Positions 7,000 to 16,065 of a stretch of 64,000 bases of DNA are shown here, piece after piece; position 1 is the stretch's first letter; the number at the start of each line of letters is the position of its first letter. The notes under the pieces were generated by a model. The model was not told the DNA's origin, ran no database searches, and saw only the letters and a list, made by a program, of their open reading frames with translations. This stretch comes from CAZUCE01 sp964619265 (GTDB lineage Bacteria > Planctomycetota > UBA1135 > GCA-002686595), in contig CAZUCE010000012.1 of the NCBI GenBank assembly GCA_964619265.1, positions 53,605 to 117,604 of the forward strand, given 5' to 3'. The position numbers and the translations under genes were made by a program.

Positions 7000-8031
7000 A
7001 TGGCTACGTCCAGCTCCCCCGACTCCACTCGTCATCGTCACCTGGTTCGCCTCGAGGATCTGACTCCCGAACAGCTCGAAGGCGTACTCGAACTGGCCCT
7101 TCGTACGAAAGGGCAACCCCTCGATCGCGCTCGACTCGCCGGCCGCTCGCTCGGACTGCTCTTCTTCCGCGGCTCGCTGCGCACGCGCGTGTCGATTGCA
7201 GCCGCCATGCAGCAACTCGGCGGCGGCGCGATTGAGCTGACCGCCGAGAGCGACGCTTGGCAGCTCGAAGAACGTGAGGGCAGCCGGATGGACGGCCGTG
7301 CCCCCGAACACGTGAAGGACGCCGCCCGCGTCCTTTCCAGCTACGTGGACGCGCTGGCTGTCCGACCGGCACCGGAAGGGCAATCCTGGTCGAGCGATCG
7401 CGCGGATCGAGAGATCGAAGCCTGGAAGCGTTGGGCTGACGTGCCGGTGATCAGCATGGAGAGCAGCCTGTGGCACCCACTCCAGGCCCTGGCCGATCTG
7501 CTCACCCTGCGTGAGACCCTGGGGGAGTTGAAGGGCAAGCGCCTGTGCCTCTCGTGGGTGCATTCGCCGCGCCCCGCCACGGTAGCCGTCGCCCATTCGG
7601 CTGTCGCCATGGCGGCGGCGCAGGGCATGCAGGTCACCGTCGCCCACCCGCCTGGTTTCGAGCTGGACAGCGAAGTCATGACCGGCGCGTCCGAAGTTGC
7701 GCGCGGTCGCGGCGGCTCGCTGGAGACCTCCCATGACATGGCGAGCGCGATGTCCGGTGCCCACGTGGTCTACGCCCGCTCGTGGCAGTCGATCGAGTCC
7801 TACGGCAACCCGACCCTCGGAGCCAGCCGGCGCTCGCGCGCCAGCGACTGGCGCGTGGACGCCAAGGGAATGGCGCTCACCGAAGACGCCTGGCTGATGC
7901 ACGCGATGCCGGTACGCCGCAACCTCGAGGTGTCCGACGAAGTGCTCGACGGCCCCCGCAGCCTGGTCTACACCCAGGCCGAAAACCGACTGCATTCCCA
8001 GCGCGCCCTCCTCGACCACCTCCTCTCGTAG
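7000..8031 (+). CDS. argF': N-acetylornithine (or N-succinylornithine) carbamoyltransferase
   Basis: This enzyme transfers carbamoyl phosphate to an N2-acylated ornithine in the variant arginine pathway described in Xanthomonas and Bacteroides. The 343-residue protein keeps the carbamoyl-phosphate loop SLRTR, the family-specific DAW...MDG...EHVKDAARVLSSYVD stretch, HPLQALAD and the C-terminal MPVRRN...LVYTQAENRLHSQ block. These align with acetylornithine rather than classical ornithine transcarbamylases. The usual HCLP motif reads HAMP here, so the conserved Cys is Ala. I cannot tell from sequence whether acetyl- or succinyl-ornithine is the substrate. No other arg gene is nearby; dnaE follows after 13 bases. 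Confidence 0.82.
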   Translation: MATSSSPDSTRHRHLVRLEDLTPEQLEGVLELALRTKGQPLDRARLAGRSLGLLFFRGSLRTRVSIAAAMQQLGGGAIELTAESDAWQLEEREGSRMDGRAPEHVKDAARVLSSYVDALAVRPAPEGQSWSSDRADREIEAWKRWADVPVISMESSLWHPLQALADLLTLRETLGELKGKRLCLSWVHSPRPATVAVAHSAVAMAAAQGMQVTVAHPPGFELDSEVMTGASEVARGRGGSLETSHDMASAMSGAHVVYARSWQSIESYGNPTLGASRRSRASDWRVDAKGMALTEDAWLMHAMPVRRNLEVSDEVLDGPRSLVYTQAENRLHSQRALLDHLLS

Positions 8032-8044
8032 CCGCCCCTTCTTC

Positions 8045-11000
8045 ATGGCCGCACCGGACTTCGTCCACCTCCACGTCCATTCGGAATACAGCCTGCTCGA
8101 TGGGGCGAACCGAATCTCGAACCTCGTCGACGCCGCTGTGCGCGACGGGCAAGGCGCGCTGGCACTCACCGACCACGGCAACCTGTTCGGGGCGATCGAG
8201 CTCTACCAAAAGTGCAAAGCGGCAGACGTCAAGCCGATCCTGGGTTGTGAGGTTTACATCGCGCGCGAATCGCGCCTGCAACCCCACCATCGCGAACGCA
8301 ACCCCTACAGCCACCTGACCCTGCTGGCCCGTGACCAAAGCGGCTACAAGAACCTCCTAGCGCTGGCGTCCAAGAGCTATCTCGAGGGGCTTCACTACCG
8401 GCCGCGCATCGACATGGAGCTCCTTTCGGAGCACACCGCCGGCCTGACGTGCCTGTCGGGCTGCCTGTCGGGCGAGATGAACAAGCTCTACCGCAAGGGC
8501 GAAGGCGAGAAGGCGGCCGATCTGTCGATGAAGCTGCGCGACATGTTCGGGCCCGAGCATTTCTGGCTCGAGCTCCAGCGCAACGGGCTCGAAATCCAAG
8601 ACAAGTGCAACGAGCACCTGGTCGAATTGCACCAACGCACGGGCATCCCGCTTGTCGCGACCAACGACATCCACTATTTGCGCCACGAGGACTGCGCGGT
8701 GCAGGACGTGCTCTTGTGCATCAATACGGGGGCGAAGCGCGACGACGAGAAGCGCTTCAAGATGGACGTGGATACGTTGTTCTTCCGCACCCGCGAGGAG
8801 ATGGGCGAGGTTTTCCGCGACTTGCCTGAGGCCTTAAAAGCGACCATGGACGTCGCGAGCCAAGTAGACCTCCAGCTCGAGTTCGGCAACTACCACGTGC
8901 CGGTGTTCACGCCTGAGGACGGCACCGACCCCGACCTGTTCTTCAACCAACTGCTCGAAGAAGGGCTCCACGCCAAGTACGGCGAAGGCAACACGAAGGC
9001 CCGCGAGCGACTCGAGTACGAGAAACGCATCATCTCCGAGCTCGGCTTCGTCTCGTACTTCCTGATCGTCTGGGACCTGATCAAGTGGGCCCGGGACAAC
9101 GGCGTTCCGGTCGGGCCCGGGCGAGGCTCCGCCGCGGGTTCGATGGTCGCTTACCTACTCGACATCACCAAGGTCTGTCCGCTCAAGTACGACCTGCTGT
9201 TCGAGCGCTTCCTCAACGCCGCCCGCGTGTCGATGCCCGATATCGACATCGACTTCTGTAAGGAGGGGCGTGAAAAAGTGCTGGCCTATACGCGAGAACG
9301 ATACGGAACCGACTTTGTCGCGCAGATCATCACGTTCGGAACGATGGCCTCGCGCACGGTCGTGAGAGACGTAGGCCGTGTGCTCGACATTCCGCTGCGC
9401 GATGTGGATACCGTGGCGAAGAAGATCCCTGCCGGCCCGGGAGCTCCAAGCCTGCGCAAGGCACTCGAGACGGACGAGGACCTGATGGCGATCGCCAAGC
9501 AGTTCCCCGAGCTGAGCGACCTATTCGAACTCTCGGTCGAACTCGAGGGGCAGGTGCGCCACGTCTCCACGCATGCCGCCGGCGTCGTGATCGCGGACAA
9601 GCCGATCATCGAGTATGCGCCGCTGTTTGTGCAGGGTGAGGACATCACGACCCAGTGGCCGGCCGGACAGCTCGAAGAGCTCGGGCTGCTCAAGATGGAC
9701 TACCTGGGCCTTCGGACTCTGACCATCCTGCAGCGGGCCGTGGACTACATCGAGGCCACCGGCGGAACCGCGCCGGACCTCGACGATCTCCCGGCCGGCG
9801 ACCCGGCGACCTACAAGATGTTGATGGCCGGGGACACGCTCGGCGTGTTCCAACTCGAATCTGAGGGGATGCGCAAGCTGCTGGCCCGCCTGCGACCGGA
9901 CTGCTTCGAAGACCTGATCGCTGTTTTGGCCCTGTACCGACCCGGTCCGCTCGAGTCGGGGATGGACGAGATGTTCATCAACCGAAAGCACGGGCGCGAG
10001 GAAATCGTCTACCCCCACCCGATCCTGGAGCCCATCCTGAAGGACACGTACGGGTGTATCGTCTATCAGGAGCAGGTGATGCTGATCTCCTCCGAGCTGG
10101 GCGGTTTCTCCCTGAACGAAGCCGACAACCTGCGCAAGGCGATGGGCAAGAAGAAGCCCGAGATCATGGAGAAGTTCTCGGCTCAGTTCGTTGAGGGCGC
10201 CGAGAAGAACGGCTGTGACCGAGATGCTGCCCAAGAAGTTTGGGACAATATCGTCAAATTCGGTGGCTACGGTTTCAACAAGTCGCACTCCACGGCCTAC
10301 GCGCTGATCACCTACCAGACAGCGTTCCTCAAAGCCAACCACCTGAACTGCTTCCTCGCCGCGAATTTTTCGTGCGAAATGCAGGACTCGGACAAGATCA
10401 AAGCCTTCGCCGACGACGTCAAGCGCGCCGGGCTCGAGCTGCTGCCGCCCGACATGCGCCTCAGTCGCTGGCACTTTTACCCCGAGGGCGAAAAGGCCAT
10501 TCGGTTCGGTCTCGGCGCGGTCAAAGGTACCGGCCAAAAGGCCATCGAGGCGATCCTCGCGGCGCGCAAGGAAAACGAAGAAGAGGGCGGCACCGACCCG
10601 GCGCTGCACGATCTGTGCGGGCTGGTCGATCCAACCGAGGTCACTAAGCTGACCTGGGAAGCGCTCATCAAGGCCGGAGCCTGGGATTGGACCGGGGCCA
10701 ACCGTGGTGCGGTGCTCTCCGCCCTGGACAGCGCCGTGGTCGCAGGCGCTCAGGCAGCCGCCGACCGCAAGGCCGGCCAAATGAGCATGTTTGATGCCTT
10801 CGGTGGCGCCGACTCGACCCCCGGTGCGGAAAAGAAACGGGAGATCTTCCAGTTCGACGAGCGCGAAGCTTGGGACGAACAGACGACCCTGAAGGCCGAG
10901 CGCGAAGTTCTCGGCTTCTACCTGTCCGGACATCCGCTGCGAGAGAACGCCGGGCTCCTGTCCCTGTTGTCCAACACCTCCTCCTCCAAGCTTCCCAACC

Positions 11001-11524
11001 TGGGCGGCGGAGCCGAGGTGATGATGGCCGGCCTCGTCGTTGGGCTGGCCGAGAACACCATCAAGAACGGCCGGTTCGCAGGGCACAAGATGGCGCGCTT
11101 CCAGCTCGAGGACCTTGACGGCTCGGTGCCCGTGACCGTGTTCCCGCGCACCCTCGAGACCGTCAAGGAGACCCTCAAAGAGGACACCATTGTCGTGGCC
11201 AAGGCCAAGGTCGAAGACCGCGAAGACTCCCCCGCCCTCTTGCTGGAAGAACTGATGGACATCGAGCAGGCACTCGACCACTTCTCCGGCGCGCTGGTCG
11301 TGGCCCTCGACGCGCGCGATCGTGAGAAGCTCGGTGGCCTCAAAGAATTGTGCGACCGCCGCAGTGGCGCGAACGCCCTCTACCTAGATGTCGAGGGTGA
11401 CGATGGCCGTCGTCGCCGGGTCCGCGTTCAATCCGGCGGAGTGAAGGTCTGCGCCGGCCTGGTGCGCGAATTGGACGGGCTGCTCGAACCGGGTCGCGTC
11501 AGCCTCGCGCGCATGTCCAGGTAG
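8045..11524 (+). CDS. dnaE: DNA polymerase III subunit alpha
   Basis: This is the replicative polymerase subunit. The 1,159-residue length fits DnaE1. The N-terminal PHP domain has HLHVHSEYS and TDHGNLF. The palm holds PDIDIDF and KMDYLGL with the three catalytic aspartates. The helix-hairpin-helix and OB-fold (VMMAGLVVGLAENTIKNGR) come near the C-terminus. The PHP metal-ligand pattern looks largely intact, so proofreading or pyrophosphatase activity there is possible but unproven. It is probably co-transcribed with the carbamoyltransferase upstream. Its end converges with the minus-strand DUF1552 gene, leaving 35 bases between them. Confidence 0.97.
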   Translation: MAAPDFVHLHVHSEYSLLDGANRISNLVDAAVRDGQGALALTDHGNLFGAIELYQKCKAADVKPILGCEVYIARESRLQPHHRERNPYSHLTLLARDQSGYKNLLALASKSYLEGLHYRPRIDMELLSEHTAGLTCLSGCLSGEMNKLYRKGEGEKAADLSMKLRDMFGPEHFWLELQRNGLEIQDKCNEHLVELHQRTGIPLVATNDIHYLRHEDCAVQDVLLCINTGAKRDDEKRFKMDVDTLFFRTREEMGEVFRDLPEALKATMDVASQVDLQLEFGNYHVPVFTPEDGTDPDLFFNQLLEEGLHAKYGEGNTKARERLEYEKRIISELGFVSYFLIVWDLIKWARDNGVPVGPGRGSAAGSMVAYLLDITKVCPLKYDLLFERFLNAARVSMPDIDIDFCKEGREKVLAYTRERYGTDFVAQIITFGTMASRTVVRDVGRVLDIPLRDVDTVAKKIPAGPGAPSLRKALETDEDLMAIAKQFPELSDLFELSVELEGQVRHVSTHAAGVVIADKPIIEYAPLFVQGEDITTQWPAGQLEELGLLKMDYLGLRTLTILQRAVDYIEATGGTAPDLDDLPAGDPATYKMLMAGDTLGVFQLESEGMRKLLARLRPDCFEDLIAVLALYRPGPLESGMDEMFINRKHGREEIVYPHPILEPILKDTYGCIVYQEQVMLISSELGGFSLNEADNLRKAMGKKKPEIMEKFSAQFVEGAEKNGCDRDAAQEVWDNIVKFGGYGFNKSHSTAYALITYQTAFLKANHLNCFLAANFSCEMQDSDKIKAFADDVKRAGLELLPPDMRLSRWHFYPEGEKAIRFGLGAVKGTGQKAIEAILAARKENEEEGGTDPALHDLCGLVDPTEVTKLTWEALIKAGAWDWTGANRGAVLSALDSAVVAGAQAAADRKAGQMSMFDAFGGADSTPGAEKKREIFQFDEREAWDEQTTLKAEREVLGFYLSGHPLRENAGLLSLLSNTSSSKLPNLGGGAEVMMAGLVVGLAENTIKNGRFAGHKMARFQLEDLDGSVPVTVFPRTLETVKETLKEDTIVVAKAKVEDREDSPALLLEELMDIEQALDHFSGALVVALDARDREKLGGLKELCDRRSGANALYLDVEGDDGRRRRVRVQSGGVKVCAGLVRELDGLLEPGRVSLARMSR

Positions 11525-11559
11525 CACGCGCGCGGTCTCGATCATCAAGCGGAGTCTGC

Positions 11560-12921
11560 TCAGGCTTCGCCGAGGCAGCCATGCGAGTCTCCAAAAGACT
11601 CGCTATCCACTCCGAAACGGCGGAGCAACGACAGGTGCAAGTCGTTCATCGGTGTGGCCTCGGGATACTCGACGTGCTGGCCGGTGTCGGTGATGCCCCG
11701 CAGGTCGCCCGCGAACAGGACGGGAAGGTCCTCGTGATCGTGCTGATCCCCATCGCCGATCCCCGAGCCGTACACGACGGCGGTGTTGGCCAAGACGTCC
11801 TGCCCGCCCTCTTCGGTTTCGGCCAATCGACGCAGGAAAGCAGCGAACAGCTCGACGTGATGCTGTTCGATCCGCTGAAGGGCAGCGATCCACTCCCCGT
11901 TGCCGCGGTGATGGGAGAGGCCGTGGTGCCCGTCTCGAATCCCGAGCTCCGGAAAGGAGCGGTTCGACCCCTCGTTCGCGACCAAGAACGTTGCGACCCG
12001 CGCCGCGTCGTGCTCCAGGGCGAGGCCGAGCAATTCGTATAGCTGCTCGACCCTCTCCTGGTAACCATCGGGCGGGCCTCCTGGCCGCGCGGCATCCTCG
12101 ACCCGACCGGTGAGCTCCGAAGAGCGCTCGATGCGCGCTTCCAGTTCCCGCAACCCGGTGAGGTAGGCATCCAGCCGGTCTCGATCCGGCCCATCGAGTG
12201 AGCGAGCCAGCCGCTTCGCATCGGCTCGAACGAAATCGAGCACGCTCCGGCGACGGGCACGCCCAGCGGCAGAGATGTCCTCATCCCCGCCCCGGAACAA
12301 GCGATCGAACAGCCTTCTAGGACTGGTCTCCTTCGCTGCGGGCGTCGACGAAGACCTCCAGGAGATGTGGGTCGAGTATGCGCAGGCGTATCCCGAGTCG
12401 CACTGACCGGAGAGCCGCTCGGACTCGCCGCCCAGCGCTAGCGAACGAATCGGCGTCGCGCCCTCCAATTCATCGGCGATGACTTGATCGGCGCTGCGCG
12501 CGAGACGTATCTGCCCGTCCGCCTTCAGCGGCTGAACCCCGGTCAGGAACGCGGCCGCTGCCCGCGCGTGATCGCCCGGTCCGTCGCCGTTGGCATTGGC
12601 CTTGTTCTGGGCGAGCCCGGAGAGGATCGAGAAGCGTTGCTGCAAACCGTCGAGGGGCGCGAGGGTTCGCGGGAGATTCTCGAGCGAAGCCGAAGTCGGC
12701 TTCCAGTCCGAGCGTTGCACGCCGTTCGGTACGTAGACGTACACCAGCCGGCGGGGTGCGACAGGGGCGGACACGATGCCGAGCCCCGCACGCGAGGGCT
12801 TCGCCATCGCTCCGAGCCAAGGGAGGGCGATCGAAGCGCCCAAGCCACGCAGCAGGCTGCGCCGCGGAAGTGCGCGACCCACACGGATTCCGGGAGCCGC
12901 TCGACCTGACCATGCGTTCAT
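11560..12921 (-). CDS. DUF1552 family exported protein
   Basis: The 453-residue product begins with a twin-arginine-like signal, RRSLLRGLGASIALPWLGAM, and continues with PRRLVYVYVPNGV, the DUF1552 hallmark. The rest follows the family pattern (FSILSGLAQNKAN..., NEGSNRSFPELG...HHGLSHHRG, VVYGSGIGDGDQHDHEDLPVL). The function is unknown; family members are thought to be exported and occur next to DUF1592-type cytochrome-like proteins. Its ATG overlaps the stop of that partner by four bases, indicating translational coupling. The fold resembles sulfatase/DUF1501-like proteins, but I do not assign an activity. Confidence 0.88.
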   Translation of the reverse strand: MNAWSGRAAPGIRVGRALPRRSLLRGLGASIALPWLGAMAKPSRAGLGIVSAPVAPRRLVYVYVPNGVQRSDWKPTSASLENLPRTLAPLDGLQQRFSILSGLAQNKANANGDGPGDHARAAAAFLTGVQPLKADGQIRLARSADQVIADELEGATPIRSLALGGESERLSGQCDSGYACAYSTHISWRSSSTPAAKETSPRRLFDRLFRGGDEDISAAGRARRRSVLDFVRADAKRLARSLDGPDRDRLDAYLTGLRELEARIERSSELTGRVEDAARPGGPPDGYQERVEQLYELLGLALEHDAARVATFLVANEGSNRSFPELGIRDGHHGLSHHRGNGEWIAALQRIEQHHVELFAAFLRRLAETEEGGQDVLANTAVVYGSGIGDGDQHDHEDLPVLFAGDLRGITDTGQHVEYPEATPMNDLHLSLLRRFGVDSESFGDSHGCLGEA

Positions 12922-15173
12922 CGGGCTTCGATCCTACTGCGCCAGCGGAAAGCCGGGGAAAGGACCACGCGTTCGATGAGCTGCGGCAGCGAGACCGTCT
13001 CGGAATCGAGCTCGAGGAGCATGCGCGCAACCCAGCCACGGTCGGGGGCGGCGAGCGGGCGCCCCAACGCGTAGACAGCGAGCTTCTCGAGAAGAGTCCG
13101 GACGAAACGCTCATCGGTGGCCAGCCATTTCGCAAGGGCCGGGAGATCCTCGACAACCTCGCCGCTTGGCAGCCGCCCCGTGAGGTCGAGATCCGGCGCT
13201 CCCAAACGTCTTCGGCCCAACTCGTCGAAGCCCTCCAGCGCAAAACCAAGCGGGTCGATCGACGCATGGCAACTAGCGCACGCGGAATTCGCACGGTGCG
13301 CCGCGAGCGAGGCGCGCAGATCTGCCGGGTTGGTCACCGCTCCCGACTCCTCCAACGCAGGCACGTCATCCGGGGGTGGCGGCGGAGGCGTCCCGAGCAG
13401 CTGATCGAGGATCCACTTGCCACGCAAGACCGGCGAGGATCGCCCCGGGTCGCTGGTGGCGGTCAACACGCCCGCATGTCCCAAAATCCCCCTTCGATCG
13501 CCCAGCCGGAGAGACACCCGCTGAAAGCCCGCAACATCGACCCCCGGTAGATCGTAGTGATCGGCGAGGAGCTGATCCACGAAAGTGAAGTCCGCATCGA
13601 GCAGCTCCCACACAGGACGCTCTTCCCGCAACACGGCGTCGAACAGGAGTTCTGACTCCCGTCGCATGGAGAGCAGAAGCCGTGCCGGGGTTCCTTCGGC
13701 ATCCCGGTCCGCGAGCGAGGTCAAGGCAAGCCACTGGGGCGCGAAGTTCTCGGCCAAAGCTGACGCGCGCGGATCGCGCAACATTCGCTTTACCTGCGCG
13801 ACGATCTCGGCCTCTTCGAGAGTGTCGTCTTTGGCCGCGACCTCGAGCAGCTCACGATCGGGCGCCGAGCTCCACAGGAAGTAGGACAGGCGTGTAACCA
13901 GCTCGTACCCATCCAGCGCACGCGCCCCGGTGCCCGCTTCATCCCGTTCGAAGCGCAGGTGAAAGCGCGGCGAAGCCAGCAGGGCCTCAAGGGCCACGCT
14001 TACCCTCTTTCCGAACGGCTCTGCGGAATCGGAAAGCCCCTCTAGGGCGGAGATCTCCCGAGCTTCGGCTGGCCGACGCCAAAGACGAAGAGCCAACTCC
14101 TCGATCACGCTTCCAAGGCGTTCTTCGCCGAGGTCTTCTCCAAAACGTGAGAACAGCTCCCGCTGAACCCCAGTCATCGCCGGCGCCCCGAGCGGCCCCT
14201 CGATTTCGATCGAGTGCACCACAAGGTTGCGATCGCGCTCTTCGGGGTCTTCGGCTTCGGGCTCGAAGTAGTCGTTGAGGAACTCGACCTTGATCGTGTG
14301 TGAAGCGGCCTCCAGCACCTCGAACTCGAGCGTATGGTGGTCAGGTTCCAGGGGATCCCCGCTCGTCACCTCAAAATCCCGTGTGAGCTTATCGGTCACG
14401 TGCAGTCGAAAGCGCGCCAGGTCCGGTCCGGCCTGCTCCGCGCTGACGGCGACGTGCGCCCGGTAGATTCCGGCCCGCGGAAACTCGTGCCGGCCGCCCA
14501 CGGCGGTTTGGTTGGTAAGCCGCCCTTCCAACTTCTCCATGTCGGGGCTCGTCACCCGCTGGAATCGATCCAGATCGGGGTCGTCCCAAGCGATCGCCTC
14601 GCGCGCGACGAACTCTGCAAAACGCAAGAGACCCTCTACGGCATTCGGGGGAAGCGACTGGGCTGACCCCACGTTGTCGAACCCAACCGCAACACTCTCG
14701 GGGGGGAGGAACCGATCCGCGTCCACCTCGACGCCGAGCACATCGCGCACAGTTCGTTCCACCTCCCGGCGGGTCAGCCGCCGAACAACAGGTGCCCGAG
14801 GATCGGGTGGCAAATCGGGGTCATACCGCGACCCGATCGCTTCCTCGACCGCCCGAACGAAGCCTTCGCGCTCTTCATTCGAAAGCGGTCGCGAATCCTC
14901 CGGCGGCATCTCTCCGCTTCGGACCCGATCGGCCACGTAGCGCCAGTACCCGCCTCGATCGCGGGGATCGGCCGCGAAGGCCGCGTCCTCCATGGCGATC
15001 AGGGGTTCCATGTCGAATGCGCCGGCTGGATCCTCGTCCGAGTGGCAGTGAACGCACCTGCGTTCGAGAAAGTCCCGCTGATCGAGCCACGCGTCCTGCG
15101 GCATAGCGTTGGCAACCCACGGGACGACCGCGAGCCACAGGGTTCCAGCAAGAATGTCGAGGAGGGATCCCAT
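12918..15173 (-). CDS. DUF1592/DUF1588 family protein with two CxxCH motifs
   Basis: This large exported protein belongs to the group combining DUF1587, DUF1595, DUF1592, DUF1588 and DUF1585. I see RRLTRREVERTVRDVLG (DUF1587), GYELVTRLSYFLWSSAPD (DUF1592), RRGILGHAGVLTATSDP (DUF1588) and a C-terminal DUF1585-like end. A CVHCH motif near the N-terminus and CASCH before DUF1585 could bind haem c. I chose the ATG at 15173 because it gives a hydrophobic signal peptide (LLDILAGTLWLAVVPWVA); the frame stays open to 15305. The biochemical role is unknown; an electron-transfer or polymer-degrading surface role is only inference. It is coupled to the DUF1552 gene. Confidence 0.87.
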   Translation of the reverse strand: MGSLLDILAGTLWLAVVPWVANAMPQDAWLDQRDFLERRCVHCHSDEDPAGAFDMEPLIAMEDAAFAADPRDRGGYWRYVADRVRSGEMPPEDSRPLSNEEREGFVRAVEEAIGSRYDPDLPPDPRAPVVRRLTRREVERTVRDVLGVEVDADRFLPPESVAVGFDNVGSAQSLPPNAVEGLLRFAEFVAREAIAWDDPDLDRFQRVTSPDMEKLEGRLTNQTAVGGRHEFPRAGIYRAHVAVSAEQAGPDLARFRLHVTDKLTRDFEVTSGDPLEPDHHTLEFEVLEAASHTIKVEFLNDYFEPEAEDPEERDRNLVVHSIEIEGPLGAPAMTGVQRELFSRFGEDLGEERLGSVIEELALRLWRRPAEAREISALEGLSDSAEPFGKRVSVALEALLASPRFHLRFERDEAGTGARALDGYELVTRLSYFLWSSAPDRELLEVAAKDDTLEEAEIVAQVKRMLRDPRASALAENFAPQWLALTSLADRDAEGTPARLLLSMRRESELLFDAVLREERPVWELLDADFTFVDQLLADHYDLPGVDVAGFQRVSLRLGDRRGILGHAGVLTATSDPGRSSPVLRGKWILDQLLGTPPPPPPDDVPALEESGAVTNPADLRASLAAHRANSACASCHASIDPLGFALEGFDELGRRRLGAPDLDLTGRLPSGEVVEDLPALAKWLATDERFVRTLLEKLAVYALGRPLAAPDRGWVARMLLELDSETVSLPQLIERVVLSPAFRWRSRIEAR

Positions 15174-16065
15174 TCCAAGATCATCACCGAAGGGCGCCCG
15201 TCCGCCAAGCGGGATCACGTCCCGAACCACGGTGGATCCCGCCCGCCCCTCTCGCATGCTGCGAGAACGAGGTCGCCCCCTCACCACGCAGCCCGTCAGC
15301 GCCACCTCCCATGCTCGTCCGCCTCATCGCCAGCGGCGTCAAGGCGTTGCCCGCGCCGGCAACTTCGCGCTCTCCCGCGAGTTCTATCTAGCGCTCGCCT
15401 GCAAGTTCCATTTCAAGACCCCGGGGCTCGCGGAGCTTGAGTTCACGAGTGCGCGGTTCGACCTGCGATGCTTCTGCGCGAAGGACTGGTGCAAACATTC
15501 GATGTTCTAAATCCAGGTCGGCGACATCGTTGCGCCAGTCATTTTAGAGTCGCTTTGGATCCCTATGGCCGGAGTTCGCTCCTCGAACCCAAGCGGCTAA
15601 CCGGAGATGCACCCGGGAGATTCGGGGCTCCGCTTCGGACCCCGAAAAGGAGCCGCTTGACGCTTCGGCGAGGTGCGGCTTGCTGCACCGCATTCAATGG
15701 GATTGCAGAGGCACGACTGCATCAGTTGCCTGATGGCCCTACACAACCAACGGAACACGATCCAACAACTCAAGCCCGGTGTCGAACGCAACGAGGGAAG
15801 GTCAAAACGAGGGCAAGCCTCCAACGCAGCGTGAAGACCAACCCGGCACGCTACCCCCTGACACGCCATCCGATCACCCCCCTCCTATGGGGCCGGAATT
15901 CCATTCAAACCAGGAACAAGTCTCCCATGTGCCCGGCAGATTTCTGAAGGCCCCAGGGTAAACTCCGAGGAGTAGGCCCAGATCGCGCAGGAGCAATTCG
16001 ATCCAAGGAGCCTGAGTAAGACCTATCGCTCCCCATTACGGCCCTACCAGCCGCCCCCGCAAGAA
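15174..16065. other. Gene-poor interval before the polysaccharide locus
   Basis: I see no convincing gene in these 890 bases. A short open stretch on the plus strand ends at 15510 with a Cys-rich tail (DLRCFCAKDWCKHSMF) but has no believable start or homology. A hairpin at 15621-15646 (TTCGGGG...CCCCGAA with an inner TCCG/CGGA) could terminate transcription. The interval probably holds the promoters of the divergent DUF1592 gene and the flippase, but no clear -35/-10 pair stands out. Confidence 0.5.

Noticed and set aside
9521..11281. 586-codon minus-strand frame inside dnaE
   Set aside because: It is the mirror of the dnaE coding frame, has no homology, and dnaE has intact motifs throughout.
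15109..15510. Plus-strand frame with a Cys-rich tail (possible zinc protein)
   Set aside because: Most of it overlaps the start of the DUF1592-family gene; there is no credible start, and the tail alone matches nothing I know.
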